Assembly: GCF_900168045.1 (NCBI RefSeq)
Contig: NZ_FUYY01000002.1
Span: 806,001-870,000 of the forward strand
Length of the DNA: 64,000 nt
DNA from: Salegentibacter holothuriorum
Lineage (GTDB): Bacteria; Bacteroidota; Bacteroidia; Flavobacteriales; Flavobacteriaceae
Direction of reading: 5' to 3'
Shown: positions 7,820 through 17,145 of the stretch, one piece after another
Layout: each line of letters opens with the position of its first letter
How positions within the stretch are numbered: the stretch's first letter is position 1
Program-made: the position numbers and the translations under genes
The notes under the pieces: model-generated
Told to the model about the DNA's origin: nothing
What the model saw: only the letters and a program-made list of their open reading frames with translations
Database searches by the model: none

Positions 7820-8725
7820 TTAAGTATTCCTAACTAATTCCTTAAATTCTCTGAATTTCTTTGGGAGCGAAAGCTCAAAAGCCATATTTTTTTTAGTGAC
7901 AGGATGATTGAATTCCAGTCCGGTAGCTGCTAAAAACAAGCCGCTTTTTGTTATACTTTCTGAAGCTTTCCCGTATAGTTTGTCCCCTACAATTGAATTT
8001 CCATTTTCGGCTAAATGAATTCTAATTTGATGTGTTCTGCCGGTTTTGGGAAATGCTTTTACCAGGCTTAATTTCTCATTTTTAAACTGAAAATGTTTTA
8101 TAGCTTCAATCTGGGTTTCTGCATTTTTTCCTTCAATAGGATTTTTCAAGAGAAGGGAGTCTGATATAGTTCCAAAAACCAGGGCGTGATAACTTTTTAT
8201 GATCTTCTTTTCTTCAAAAAGTCTATTTAAAGCCACCTGCGCAGCTTTACTTTTTGCAATTAATAATATTCCTGAAGTTGGATTATCTAATCTATGTACA
8301 GGCAAAGGAGCCGGTAAGGCATCTTTTTGGTTGGACGGGTTTAAATTAAATGGAAGCGCGTTGGTTATAGTTTTAAAGTAATTTCCACTGGTGGGAATTC
8401 CGGCGGGTTTGTGAATTAGGGCCAGATATTCATCTTCAAAAATAATCTCCAATTTTAGGGTGAATACTTTCTTGTTAGGTTTTTCAGGTTCAAGAAGTTC
8501 TATTTTTTGGCCTTCTTTAATCCAGTCTGAAGTTTTGGCCGGTTGGCCGTCTAGAAGGATAAGTTCTTTTTTAATAGCTTTTTTAAGCGAACTTTTGGTG
8601 GGAAGAGAAACAAAGATTGAAACGGCATATTCCTGCAACCTGATTTTTTCAGTTATAGCGGGAACAATATGCGTTTCTTTGGTTTTCAATGGGTAGGTGT
8701 TTGTCAGGAAGAAATCATATTCCAT
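7820..8725 (-). CDS. RluA-family RNA pseudouridine synthase
   Basis: Converts specific uridines in rRNA or tRNA to pseudouridine. The 301-residue protein has an S4-like N-terminal domain (to about residue 85) and then the catalytic domain with the signature HRLDNPTSG (catalytic aspartate about residue 147) and the terminal block GRTHQIRIHL. I placed the start at 8725 because the earlier in-frame ATG at 8740 lies inside a palindromic repeat that begins at 8733. The family does not by itself say which RNA site is modified. Confidence 0.88.
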   Translation of the reverse strand: MEYDFFLTNTYPLKTKETHIVPAITEKIRLQEYAVSIFVSLPTKSSLKKAIKKELILLDGQPAKTSDWIKEGQKIELLEPEKPNKKVFTLKLEIIFEDEYLALIHKPAGIPTSGNYFKTITNALPFNLNPSNQKDALPAPLPVHRLDNPTSGILLIAKSKAAQVALNRLFEEKKIIKSYHALVFGTISDSLLLKNPIEGKNAETQIEAIKHFQFKNEKLSLVKAFPKTGRTHQIRIHLAENGNSIVGDKLYGKASESITKSGLFLAATGLEFNHPVTKKNMAFELSLPKKFREFKELVRNT

Positions 8726-8732
8726 TTTTAAG

Positions 8733-8816
8733 ATCGTCATCCTGAATTTATTTCAGGATCTAATCAGATTGAAACTAATACCATGTTAGAAGCTGAAACA
8801 AGTTCAGCTTGACGAT
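8733..8816. repeat. double-hairpin repeat, family A copy 1
   Basis: The outer inverted ends are ATCGTCA and TGACGAT. Inside are two small hairpins built on TCCTGAA/TTCAGGA and GCTGAA/TTCAGC. Related copies lie at 15399, 17923, 44537, 45864 and 52034. Confidence 0.85.
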
Positions 8817-8820
8817 TACT

Positions 8821-8869
8821 AATAAAAAACCTCACAGGTTTTAAAAACCTGTGAGGTTTGATTTTTTTT
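8821..8869 (-). terminator. bidirectional terminator after asnS (repeated type)
   Basis: A perfect 16-bp stem pairs 8827-8842 with 8844-8859 (AAACCTCACAGGTTTT and its complement), with T tracts on both strands. It lies 9 bases past the asnS stop. A near copy is at 44711. Confidence 0.85.
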
Positions 8870-10310
8870 AAAACTCTGCGTTTCCGGGGAATCTTGGGAA
8901 AGGAATTACATCACGTATATTTCCCATTCCGGTTACGAATTGTACCAGTCTTTCAAACCCAAGTCCGAAACCACTGTGTACACAGGTTCCAAACTTACGG
9001 GTATCCAGGTACCACCATAATTCTTTTTCGTCTATATCTAATTCTTTCATTTTGCTTTGAAGTACATCTAAACGCTCTTCTCTTTGTGAGCCACCAACAA
9101 TTTCCCCAATTCCCGGGAAAAGAATATCCATAGCTCTTACGGTTTTTCCATCCTCATTAAGACGCATATAGAAAGCCTTGATATTTGCCGGGTAATCGAA
9201 TAAAATCACTGGACATTTAAAGTGTTTTTCCACTAAAAAGCGTTCGTGTTCACTTTGCAGGTCGGCGCCCCATTCTTCAATAATATAGTTGAATTTCTTC
9301 TTCTTGTTAGGTTTACAATTTTTAAGGATTTCTATAGCCTCAGTATAGCTTACCCTTTTAAAGTTGTTATCTATTACAAAGTGAAGTTTTTCCATTAGCC
9401 CCATTTCACTACGGTCCGCTTTTGGTTTAGATTCTTCTTCAGTTTTAAAACGTTTGTCTAAGAACTCAAGATCGTCCTGGCAGTTTTCTAAAATATATTT
9501 CAATACATATTTTATAAAATCTTCGGCTAGATCCATATTGCCGTCAAGGTCGCAGAAAGCGACTTCTGGCTCTATCATCCAAAATTCAGCTAAATGACGC
9601 GAGGTATTAGAATTTTCAGCTCTAAAAGTAGGTCCGAAGGTATAGATTTGCCCAAGTCCCATTGCGTAGGCTTCTCCTTCCAACTGTCCTGAAACGGTTA
9701 AATTGGTCTCTTTTCCGAAGAAATCTTCACTAAAATCGATGCTACCATCTTCCTTTTTTGGAGGATTTTCCATATCTAAAGCACTCACTCTAAACATTTC
9801 CCCGGCACCTTCGGCATCGCTTCCGGTAATAATTGGAGTGTTTACATAATGAAAGTTGTTCTGCTGAAAATAACTATGCACGGCAAAAGATAATTTAGAT
9901 CGTACGCGCATAATGGCACCAAAAGTATTGGTGCGGACTCTTAAATGAGCCTGCTCTCTTAATTTCTCCAGGCTGTGGCGCTTTGGCGAAAGAATGGTAA
10001 GTTTCACCTCTTCCGGGTTCGCATCTCCAAGAATTTTAAATTCTTTTACTTCAATTTCAACTCTTTGTTGGTTTCCCTGGCTTTCAACCAGCGTACCTTT
10101 TACCAAAACCGCTGCGCCAACGGTGATTCTTTTCAGTTCATCCTGGTCAAAATTCTCAAAATCGATTACACATTGCAGGTTATTGATGGTAGAACCATCG
10201 TTTAAGGCAATAAAGCGATTGCTCCTAAAAGAACGTACCCAGCCGTTCACCTCAAATTCCTGTAGGAATTGATTGCTGTCTAATATTTCAGCAATTTTTG
10301 CTTGTATCAT
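8868..10310 (-). CDS. asnS: asparaginyl-tRNA synthetase
   Basis: Charges tRNA-Asn with asparagine. The 480-residue protein has an N-terminal OB-fold anticodon-binding domain (residues 15-105, VNGWVRSFRSNRF) and a class II catalytic core. Motif 2 is visible as FGPTFRAENSNTSRHLAEFW and motif 3 as GFGLGFERLVQF. The length is normal. A consensus promoter lies directly upstream and a strong hairpin downstream, so it is probably transcribed alone. Confidence 0.97.
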   Translation of the reverse strand: MIQAKIAEILDSNQFLQEFEVNGWVRSFRSNRFIALNDGSTINNLQCVIDFENFDQDELKRITVGAAVLVKGTLVESQGNQQRVEIEVKEFKILGDANPEEVKLTILSPKRHSLEKLREQAHLRVRTNTFGAIMRVRSKLSFAVHSYFQQNNFHYVNTPIITGSDAEGAGEMFRVSALDMENPPKKEDGSIDFSEDFFGKETNLTVSGQLEGEAYAMGLGQIYTFGPTFRAENSNTSRHLAEFWMIEPEVAFCDLDGNMDLAEDFIKYVLKYILENCQDDLEFLDKRFKTEEESKPKADRSEMGLMEKLHFVIDNNFKRVSYTEAIEILKNCKPNKKKKFNYIIEEWGADLQSEHERFLVEKHFKCPVILFDYPANIKAFYMRLNEDGKTVRAMDILFPGIGEIVGGSQREERLDVLQSKMKELDIDEKELWWYLDTRKFGTCVHSGFGLGFERLVQFVTGMGNIRDVIPFPRFPGNAEF

Positions 10311-10332
10311 TTATGTAAGATTTTAGAAAAAA

Positions 10333-10363
10333 CAAATATAATTTTTCCGTTTCAGCCTGCAAA
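10333..10363 (-). promoter_or_regulatory. asnS promoter (full Bacteroidota consensus)
   Basis: On the minus strand TTTG (10363-10360), 19 bases, then TATATTTG (10340-10333) gives both the -33 and -7 elements with canonical spacing. The -7 element ends 22 bases before the asnS ATG. Confidence 0.75.
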
Positions 10364-10378
10364 GCAAGCCGGTTTTTA

Positions 10379-12793
10379 TTAATTTTTAGATTCTTCTTTT
10401 TCAATTTCGTCTTCGTCCTCTTCGGTATCAATAATTTTCATTGCCGGTTCTTTTAATACCTGTTTGTTGGCAATATTTTTCTCTAATGAAAGCAATAAAG
10501 AGGGGAGCAATAATAAATTGGCGAGCATTGCAAAAAGCAAAGTTGCTGAAACGAGACCACCAAGAGCTACAGTTCCGCCAAAACTACTGATCATAAATAC
10601 CGAAAACCCGAAAAACAGCACGATTGAAGTATAAAACATACTCACGCCGGTTTCGCGTAAAGCCGCATAAACCGAACGTTTAATTTTCCAATTATTGGCT
10701 TTTAGTTCCTGCCTGTATTTCGCTAAAAAGTGAATAGTATCATCTACCGAAATCCCGAAAGCGATACTAAAAACAAGGATCGTAGAAGGTTTTATTGGAA
10801 CTCCCAAAAAGCCCATCATTCCGGCGGTTACTAACAGTGGCAATAAGTTAGGAACCAGGGATACAATTATCATCCTGAAAGATCTAAACATCCACGCCAT
10901 AAGCAGGGCAATTAATAAGATGGCCAGGGAAAGGGAAATCACCAAATTCTTTACCAAGTAGTTGGTTCCTTTCTGAAAAATAAGGGCTTTTCCCGTCATA
11001 GAAACTTCGTAGCGTTCTTCAGGGAAAATCTTATTGATTTTTGGCCAAAGATCTTCTTCTAAGTCCTCCATCTTATCGGTGCCTATGTCTTTCATATACG
11101 TGGTAATCCTCGCGTATCTGCCGGTACTATCTACATACGAACTCAGTAAGTTTTCGTTTGAAGAAAAGCCTTTCGCATAAGGCATGATGAAGTTTTGTTC
11201 CTGGGAACTTGGTAATTGATAATATTTAGCCTCACCGTTATAAAATGCCTGTTTAGAGTATTTCACAAGTCGTGTTACCGAAATTGGTTGAGAGAACTCT
11301 GGAATTTCGGCAAGATGGTTTTGCAATTCTTCCATCCGTTTAAGCGTAGCCGATTTTAGGACACCGTTTTTTCGTTTAGTATCTACTAAGATTTCTAAAG
11401 GCATCACGCCGTCAAATTCCTCTTCAAAGAATTTTATATCCTGGAAAAACTCTGCTTCTTCAGGCATATCTTCTAATAAACTCCCTGATATTTTTATGGT
11501 ATAAATTCCAATAATACTCGCTACCAGGAGGATGATTGAAGTTATATAAATACTAATGCGACGATGCTTCACCATTTGCTCCATCCAGCCCACAAAACCA
11601 CCAATCCAGCGTTTGTTAAGATGTTTTAGGTGCTTGCGTTTCGGCAAATTCATATAACTATAGATAATAGGAATTATCAATAAGCTTAGAATAAATATGG
11701 CGACGATATTAATGGAAGCCACAATACCAAATTCCTTTAATAATGTACTATCGGTAAGTATAAATGTTGCAAAACCTGAAGCCGTAGTAATATTGGTCAT
11801 TAAGGTGGCATTTCCCACTTTGGTAATTACCCGTTGTAAAGATTTTGCCTGGTTGCCGTGTTTCTTTATTTCCTGTTGATATTTATTGATCAGGAAAATA
11901 CAATTGGGAATTCCTATTACAATTATTAGCGGCGGAATAAGGGCTGTAAGCACTGTAATCTCATAATGTAACAATCCAATCACTCCAAAAGCCCACATTA
12001 CACCAATACAAACCGTGATCATTGAAATAATAGTTGCCCTAATAGATCTAAAAAAGAAAAAGAAAATGAGTGAGGTGACTGCAAGTGCCGCAAGAATAAA
12101 CAGCTCGATTTCATCGATAATATTCTGGGCATTCAAGGTTCTTATATAGGGCATACCGGAGACTTTTACATCTATGCCTGTTTTTTCTTCAAAATTGGTG
12201 ATAAGTGGCTGCAGCTCATCTATCACAAAGGTTTTGCGCTCTTTAGAGTTCACAATTTCCTTATTCATATAGATAGCAGATTGTACCGTATTGGAATGAG
12301 AACTATAAACCAGGTTTTCGTAAAAAGGTAGTTGGTTGTATAATTCTTTTTGATATTGCTGAAGTTGTTCCTTAGTTGGGTTTTCTTCAGAAACAAAAGG
12401 AACCATTTCAAATCGGCTGGGATCTTCAAACTTTTTTAACTGCTGAAGATTACTAACAGATATTGCGTAATCTACGGCCAGATTAGATTCTAACTTTGTA
12501 GTAAGTTCTTTCCAGGCTTTAAAATTTTCAGGTTTAAAGAGGTTAGCGTCCTTAATCCCAAGAAGCACTACGTTTCCCTCTTCACCAAACTTATCTAAGA
12601 ATTCGTTATAAGCGATATTGTCTTCATGGTCATCTGGTAAAAGATTAGCTTCTGTATAAGAAAAGCGCATATTTTTCCACTGGGTGGAAAAAAACACCGT
12701 AGTGGCAACAATAAATAGAAGTATAATAATTCTATTACGTAAAATTAATCGCGCAATCGAGTTCCAGAATCCGAAACTAAAAATCTTGGCCAT
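10379..12793 (-). CDS. RND/MMPL-family membrane exporter (HAE3-like)
   Basis: An 804-residue inner-membrane transporter with the two-fold RND layout: one helix near residues 20-38, a large periplasmic domain, five to six helices around 230-395, then a second set (one helix near 420, a periplasmic domain, five helices from about 625 to 765). The conserved segment SIAFGISVDDTIHFLAKYR lies in the second helical half. This single-polypeptide class carries hydrophobic cargo such as lipids or hopanoids across the inner membrane; the substrate is not readable here. The C-terminal tail is very acidic (DTEEDEDEIEKEE). No membrane-fusion or TolC-type partner is adjacent. Confidence 0.88.
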   Translation of the reverse strand: MAKIFSFGFWNSIARLILRNRIIILLFIVATTVFFSTQWKNMRFSYTEANLLPDDHEDNIAYNEFLDKFGEEGNVVLLGIKDANLFKPENFKAWKELTTKLESNLAVDYAISVSNLQQLKKFEDPSRFEMVPFVSEENPTKEQLQQYQKELYNQLPFYENLVYSSHSNTVQSAIYMNKEIVNSKERKTFVIDELQPLITNFEEKTGIDVKVSGMPYIRTLNAQNIIDEIELFILAALAVTSLIFFFFFRSIRATIISMITVCIGVMWAFGVIGLLHYEITVLTALIPPLIIVIGIPNCIFLINKYQQEIKKHGNQAKSLQRVITKVGNATLMTNITTASGFATFILTDSTLLKEFGIVASINIVAIFILSLLIIPIIYSYMNLPKRKHLKHLNKRWIGGFVGWMEQMVKHRRISIYITSIILLVASIIGIYTIKISGSLLEDMPEEAEFFQDIKFFEEEFDGVMPLEILVDTKRKNGVLKSATLKRMEELQNHLAEIPEFSQPISVTRLVKYSKQAFYNGEAKYYQLPSSQEQNFIMPYAKGFSSNENLLSSYVDSTGRYARITTYMKDIGTDKMEDLEEDLWPKINKIFPEERYEVSMTGKALIFQKGTNYLVKNLVISLSLAILLIALLMAWMFRSFRMIIVSLVPNLLPLLVTAGMMGFLGVPIKPSTILVFSIAFGISVDDTIHFLAKYRQELKANNWKIKRSVYAALRETGVSMFYTSIVLFFGFSVFMISSFGGTVALGGLVSATLLFAMLANLLLLPSLLLSLEKNIANKQVLKEPAMKIIDTEEDEDEIEKEESKN

Positions 12794-12813
12794 AGGAAGT
12801 TTTTAAGCGAGCG

Positions 12814-12821
12814 CAAAGATA
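12814..12821 (-). promoter_or_regulatory. -7 element upstream of the RND exporter gene
   Basis: The minus strand reads TATCTTTG, a match to TAnnTTTG, ending 20 bases before the ATG. No matching -33 TTTG was found at 19-20 bases. Confidence 0.4.
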
Positions 12822-12871
12822 TAAAAAGGAAGCCTATTTATCAGGTTTTAAGCCCCTAAAGTAATAACTGC

Positions 12872-15325
12872 TTAAATATCTAAATGAAAAGTGAATTTAA
12901 ATGCAAAGTTTTCATCAAAGCTTGGTAAACTGTAAGGCCCGTATCTATAGGCCGCTCCTAAACCAAAGCCTAAAAGTATTTTTTGCAATTCTATACCAAA
13001 TTCATGATAGCCGTGCTTTAAACTATTGAACTCAATACTATGCCTCTCGGGATTGCTAATATCTCCAATAGCGTGACGGGAAATAAAAACAAGCTCGGGT
13101 TGAATTAACCGGTGAACATTTATTGGCCTTAATTGATGTTTAACATGCAACATAGCTTGTTTGTCGCTAAAAAATTCATTGTAATACATGGTTTCAAAAC
13201 TACGTCTTCCCGCTACTGAGAACCTTCTAAGAATACCGTTTCTTCTTGGACTGTTAGGCAGGGAATGAAATAAATGCGTAAGCGGAATTTCGCCCGTGGC
13301 ATAATTGCCTTCCAGGATAATTTCGGTACGAGATTGGTTGAGTCTTTTAATTTCGTGCTCTACCAAAAGCCCAAATTTGGTGTAATCAAAATCACTTCCT
13401 GAAATTCCGGAAATCCCTTTGGTGATTTGCCCTGTAAACTTAGGGTATCCTTTTTCTATTAATTTCGTGGAATTTGGTGTTTTTAAGAAGGTGGCAAATG
13501 GCCGCCATAAAAAAGAAAATGTAGCTTCCGAGAGGGTATATTCAGAAAATTCCTGCCCGTCTAAAAGAAAACTATAATCTTTGGTTTGATAAATATCACT
13601 TTTAGAAAACTGAAGTTCGGTTTTGAAATCTGATCCAAATCTATGAGTGAAGCCACTGCTTAGTGTACGATGCTCGTAGAAAAAATTAATATTTACGAAG
13701 CGTGGTTCTACAATAGAAAATTCGTTTTTCCCCTGTAGATAATTAAAACTTCCGGTCTCCACAATATCCCGGGTGTAATTGAATCTAAAATTGGTTTCGG
13801 TAGCTTTATGGAGATAAATTGAAGTCCCTAAATTATATTTAAAAACTTCATCTTTTGTACCATAAACTAAATACCCATTTATATTGAAATCATTTGAAAC
13901 CTGCTTATTGGTCTTCCCGCCAAATCCTAACCTAATCCCTTCGTAATTATTGAATTTAAAGAATTTTCCCAGTGAAAAATCCCAAAATCCTACAGGATAA
14001 TAGCCTGAGGAAATAGAATTTTTAAAGTTGATTTGCTCTTCAATTTTTTTTTCTTTTATAAGCCGTTCAGCCTTCTTTTGGGTGATTTTATTTTGATTGC
14101 TTAAGGCTTCAGTTCTATTTTTCTGCCAAAAATCTTTTAGACGGGAATTAGCTTCGGGTATCACCACAATTTCGGCGGAAGTATTCAGTTTTTCTTCAGA
14201 ATTCAACTGAATATCAAAATTAGTGCTCGTTATGCTCAGGTATAAATTGGGGTCTGTTTTTCCCGGTGCGAGAATACTGTTTAAAATTGATTCTTTCTTT
14301 TGTAAAGTTCCGGAAGAAATCATTCCTCCAAAAACTGAAATTGACTGACCTCGATTACCCGGGCGAATTGTGGTTTCCTGACTCTTTGGAAACCATATTT
14401 TCTCTTTAGGAAAGTATTGATATTCCTGGTCTATTTCCAGTTTTACTGCGCCTAGAAGTTGTGCTTTTGCCTGCTGAATGGCAAATGATTGCATGTCTAG
14501 ATAAAGAATTCCTTCTAAACCGGCGACCGCGCGTTGCCTTTTTGGTTTAAAATAAATTACATATGCCGGACGAGAAGTAGAAGTAGTGTCAAGAATTTTA
14601 AAATCATAATTTTTAAAAGCCGATTTTTGGAGTGGCCCGGCATAATCGGTCTCAAAAATGCGAAAATCTTTGTGGTAAAGTGAAAATGGGTTTACAGAGA
14701 GGGAGAGGATCTCATAAACAGGCTCTTTAAACCCTGTATTTTTTAATGCCAGAACTTCTTCTTTTAGGCCTTGTTTTTGAGAGAAATAAAATCGAGATAC
14801 TTTTTCTGAAAAATAGCTGGCTCCCGAATTTATAACAGTACTTAATTCAAAATTAGTACTGTCACTCTCCATTTCAAGCCTACTGGCATCATTATCTATT
14901 ATAAACTTGTTATAATTTTTAAAGTTGTAACTGCTTAATCTTTTTTCAGGATCATTCTGGTATTTGCGTGCAATAGCTTTTTGAATAATGCTATTAGCTT
15001 TGTTTTTTTCAGAAGAAATAGTAATAGGCGTAAGCCCTTCAATTTTAGGAGTTAATTTAACCCGAATGTATTCAACGTCTTTTGAAACTGTAAAATTTTG
15101 AGTTTCAAAACCTATATAAGAGAAAGTAAGTTCGGTTTCGTCTTTTGTAAGCGTAAGAGAAAAGCTACCGTCTATTTTACTTAAGGCTTCTTTCTCCTGG
15201 TATTGGATTTTTGCGTAGGCTAGCGGTTGGCCAGTTTGGTTGTTTATTATTCTGCCTTTTAACTCTTGTTGAGCAAAGCTAATGACTGTAAAAAGCAGAA
15301 AAATAAGCAATAAATGATAGCGCAT
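12872..15325 (-). CDS. DUF5686 outer-membrane protein with carboxypeptidase-regulatory-like domain
   Basis: An 817-residue protein with a signal peptide (MRYHLLLIFLLFTVISFAQ). Residues 20-95 form a CarboxypepD_reg-like Ig fold (LKGRIINNQTGQPLAYAKI, IDGSFSL, FSYIGFET) and the remainder is long and beta-rich, ending in barrel-like aromatic strands. It has no TonB plug motif, so it is not a receptor. The family is common in Bacteroidota and its function is not established. A separate transcription unit is likely: a palindrome-rich gap precedes frr and the exporter promoter lies after it. Confidence 0.82.
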   Translation of the reverse strand: MRYHLLLIFLLFTVISFAQQELKGRIINNQTGQPLAYAKIQYQEKEALSKIDGSFSLTLTKDETELTFSYIGFETQNFTVSKDVEYIRVKLTPKIEGLTPITISSEKNKANSIIQKAIARKYQNDPEKRLSSYNFKNYNKFIIDNDASRLEMESDSTNFELSTVINSGASYFSEKVSRFYFSQKQGLKEEVLALKNTGFKEPVYEILSLSVNPFSLYHKDFRIFETDYAGPLQKSAFKNYDFKILDTTSTSRPAYVIYFKPKRQRAVAGLEGILYLDMQSFAIQQAKAQLLGAVKLEIDQEYQYFPKEKIWFPKSQETTIRPGNRGQSISVFGGMISSGTLQKKESILNSILAPGKTDPNLYLSITSTNFDIQLNSEEKLNTSAEIVVIPEANSRLKDFWQKNRTEALSNQNKITQKKAERLIKEKKIEEQINFKNSISSGYYPVGFWDFSLGKFFKFNNYEGIRLGFGGKTNKQVSNDFNINGYLVYGTKDEVFKYNLGTSIYLHKATETNFRFNYTRDIVETGSFNYLQGKNEFSIVEPRFVNINFFYEHRTLSSGFTHRFGSDFKTELQFSKSDIYQTKDYSFLLDGQEFSEYTLSEATFSFLWRPFATFLKTPNSTKLIEKGYPKFTGQITKGISGISGSDFDYTKFGLLVEHEIKRLNQSRTEIILEGNYATGEIPLTHLFHSLPNSPRRNGILRRFSVAGRRSFETMYYNEFFSDKQAMLHVKHQLRPINVHRLIQPELVFISRHAIGDISNPERHSIEFNSLKHGYHEFGIELQKILLGFGLGAAYRYGPYSLPSFDENFAFKFTFHLDI

Positions 15326-15371
15326 AGTCTTTTCTGGATTTTGAACAATTTTGGAAAATCCCCAAAAAATA

Positions 15372-15514
15372 AGAGGCTGTTTGGAAAACTTTTATTTTCG
15401 TTAAGCTGCCCAGTATGTCGGGATAATTTAGCTTCTAAGATGTTTTAATTGTCAACAACTTAGATCCTGAAACCAGTTCAGGATGACGATCTTAAAAATC
15501 TTCAAACAGCCTCT
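15372..15514. repeat. family A repeat (copy 2) nested inside a 12-bp inverted repeat
   Basis: AGAGGCTGTTTG (15372-15383) and CAAACAGCCTCT (15503-15514) are exact complements and enclose a family A element (15399-15490) ending in the hairpin TCCTGAAACCAGTTCAGGA and TGACGAT. The outer arms look like a terminator stem for frr whose loop has been expanded by the element. Confidence 0.75.
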
Positions 15515-15541
15515 AAAATAACAAGAGAAAATGACTTTCTA

Positions 15542-16096
15542 TTAGATAGTCATAATTTCTTTTTCTTTATTCTCAAGAATAGCATCAATACGGGTAATGT
15601 GTGCATTGGTTAATTCCTGAACTTCATTTTCGGCATCTCTAAGTAAATCTTCAGAAATATCCAGTTTCTTTAATTCGTTATTGGCAGATTTTCTATCGTT
15701 TCTCACCCCAATTTTAGCATCTTCTGCTTCAGCTTTTGCCTGCTTGGTAAGTTGTTTACGGCGCTCTTCAGTTAATGGTGGTACGTTTATAATAACACTC
15801 TCACCGTTGTTCATTGGATTAAAACCAAGGTTTGCCAGCATAATCCCTTTTTCAATATCTTTAATCAGGCTTTTTTCAAAGGGCTGAATAGAAATTGTTC
15901 TTGCATCTGGAGTATTCACGTTAGCAACCTGTTGAAGGGGAGTTTGGGCTCCGTAATACTCTACCATTACACTTCCCAGCATAGCGGGGCTGGCTTTACC
16001 GGCGCGTATATTTTGCAATTGTTTTTTTAGGTGTTCAATTGCGTTATCCATACCTTCTTTGGCGGAGTCTATAATAAATTCAATATCGTCTTCCAT
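15542..16096 (-). CDS. frr: ribosome recycling factor
   Basis: Splits the post-termination ribosome together with EF-G. The 184-residue length is standard. Characteristic blocks are LQNIRAGKASPAML (residues about 27-40), the core around ISIQPFEKSLIKDIEKGI, and the long helical arm VPPLTEERRKQLTKQAK. It follows pyrH with a 30-base gap, the common pyrH-frr pair. The downstream side holds a nested inverted repeat that may act as terminator. Confidence 0.97.
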   Translation of the reverse strand: MEDDIEFIIDSAKEGMDNAIEHLKKQLQNIRAGKASPAMLGSVMVEYYGAQTPLQQVANVNTPDARTISIQPFEKSLIKDIEKGIMLANLGFNPMNNGESVIINVPPLTEERRKQLTKQAKAEAEDAKIGVRNDRKSANNELKKLDISEDLLRDAENEVQELTNAHITRIDAILENKEKEIMTI

Positions 16097-16126
16097 TTTT
16101 AAAAAATATTAGTTGAGCGTAAATCT

Positions 16127-16834
16127 TTATAAATTAACTTTTGTACCTATTCTTTCGCCGGTTACTACTTTTAAAAGGTTTCCGGGGGTGTTCATATCAA
16201 AAACAATAATGGGTAGTTCGTTTTCCTGACTTAAAGTAAATGCAGTGGTGTCCATTACTTTTAAGCCTTTTCTAATCACATCGTCAAAAGAAATGAAATC
16301 GAACTTTGTTGCTTCTTTGTCTTTTTCAGGATCGGCATTATAAATTCCGTCTACGCGTGTCCCCTTTAAAATAACATCAGCATGAATTTCTATTGCTCTT
16401 AAAACTGCAGCAGAATCTGTGGTAAAATAAGGATTTCCGGTTCCACCTCCAAAAATCACCACACGGCCTTTTTCTAAATGGCGAATAGCTTTCCTTCTAA
16501 TAAAAGGTTCGGCTACTTCATTTATTTTTACGGCAGATTGTAACCTGGTTTGCACCTCGGCATCTTCCAGGGCGCTTTGTAAAGCAAGTCCGTTAATGAC
16601 GGTGGCGAGCATTCCCATATGGTCGCCTTGAACACGATCCATTCCTTTACTGGCTCCGGCAACACCTCTAAAGATGTTTCCACCACCAATAACTATAGCT
16701 ACTTCTATTCCTTTATCGGTTACTTGTTTAATTTCTTCGGCATACTCTGCCAAACGATCGGGATCTATGCCATATTGGCGCTGTCCCATTAATGCTTCTC
16801 CCGATAATTTTAAAAGTATTCTCTTGTACTGCAT
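16127..16834 (-). CDS. pyrH: UMP kinase
   Basis: Phosphorylates UMP to UDP at the start of pyrimidine nucleotide supply. The 235-residue protein belongs to the amino-acid-kinase fold: [10 protein letters not shown] at the N terminus, [10 protein letters not shown] near residue 50, and [20 protein letters not shown] near residue 130. Length and motifs are normal. It is the first gene of a pyrH-frr operon. Confidence 0.97.
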   Translation of the reverse strand: MQYKRILLKLSGEALMGQRQYGIDPDRLAEYAEEIKQVTDKGIEVAIVIGGGNIFRGVAGASKGMDRVQGDHMGMLATVINGLALQSALEDAEVQTRLQSAVKINEVAEPFIRRKAIRHLEKGRVVIFGGGTGNPYFTTDSAAVLRAIEIHADVILKGTRVDGIYNADPEKDKEATKFDFISFDDVIRKGLKVMDTTAFTLSQENELPIIVFDMNTPGNLLKVVTGERIGTKVNL

Positions 16835-16856
16835 AGTCTTTTTGTAGTGATTGGTG

Positions 16857-16864
16857 CAAATATA
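16857..16864 (-). promoter_or_regulatory. -7 promoter element for pyrH-frr
   Basis: The minus strand reads TATATTTG, matching TAnnTTTG, about 22 bases before the pyrH ATG. No clear -33 TTTG was found at the expected distance. Confidence 0.45.
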
Positions 16865-16928
16865 GGTAATATCTTAAATTGAAAAATAACATATTCGCAA
16901 TCAATCTTCCGCTAATTAATAATTTTTT

Positions 16929-17024
16929 TACTCGCTAATCGAGAATTAAATGCTTGGAGGCTTGCCTCGAAATCCAAAAATTTTCTATTTAATGATTAAT
17001 GGGTTTGCCACAAGGTGATTTACT
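16929..17024. repeat. family C dispersed repeat, copy at 16.9 kb
   Basis: Contains TAATCGAGAATTAAATG, then CCTCGAAATCCAAAAATTTT, then GGGTTTGCCACAAGGTGATT. It aligns along about 95 bases with the copy at 28484 and more loosely with 60373. Confidence 0.75.
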
Positions 17025-17114
17025 AAAGAAGAAGTTTGAATTCGGTTAAAATTATGTGAGGATTTTTTTAGAATGTCACCCAGAGTTTATGAAATGGAAT
17101 GGCGAGGTTTTTGC

Positions 17115-17122
17115 TACATTTG
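17115..17122 (+). promoter_or_regulatory. -7 element for the zinc peptidase gene
   Basis: TACATTTG matches TAnnTTTG and ends 23 bases before the ATG at 17146, which supports that start over upstream in-frame codons. Confidence 0.4.
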
Positions 17123-17145
17123 AATTAATAAAAATTGATAAAACT

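Larger units (their letters stand above)
16835..17145. other. 311-base intergenic region between pyrH and the peptidase gene
   Basis: It holds the pyrH -7 element, a family C repeat (about 16929-17024) and a TACATTTG -7 match for the peptidase. In-frame codons before 17146 (from 17056) look like untranslated leader rather than protein. Nothing else is recognisable. Confidence 0.6.

Noticed and set aside
8726-8740. ATG at 8740 for the pseudouridine synthase
   Set aside because: It falls inside a palindromic repeat copy; the next ATG at 8725 fits the protein family.
17056-17145. 30-residue N-terminal extension of the zinc peptidase
   Set aside because: It precedes the conserved membrane segment and overlaps a -7 promoter element.
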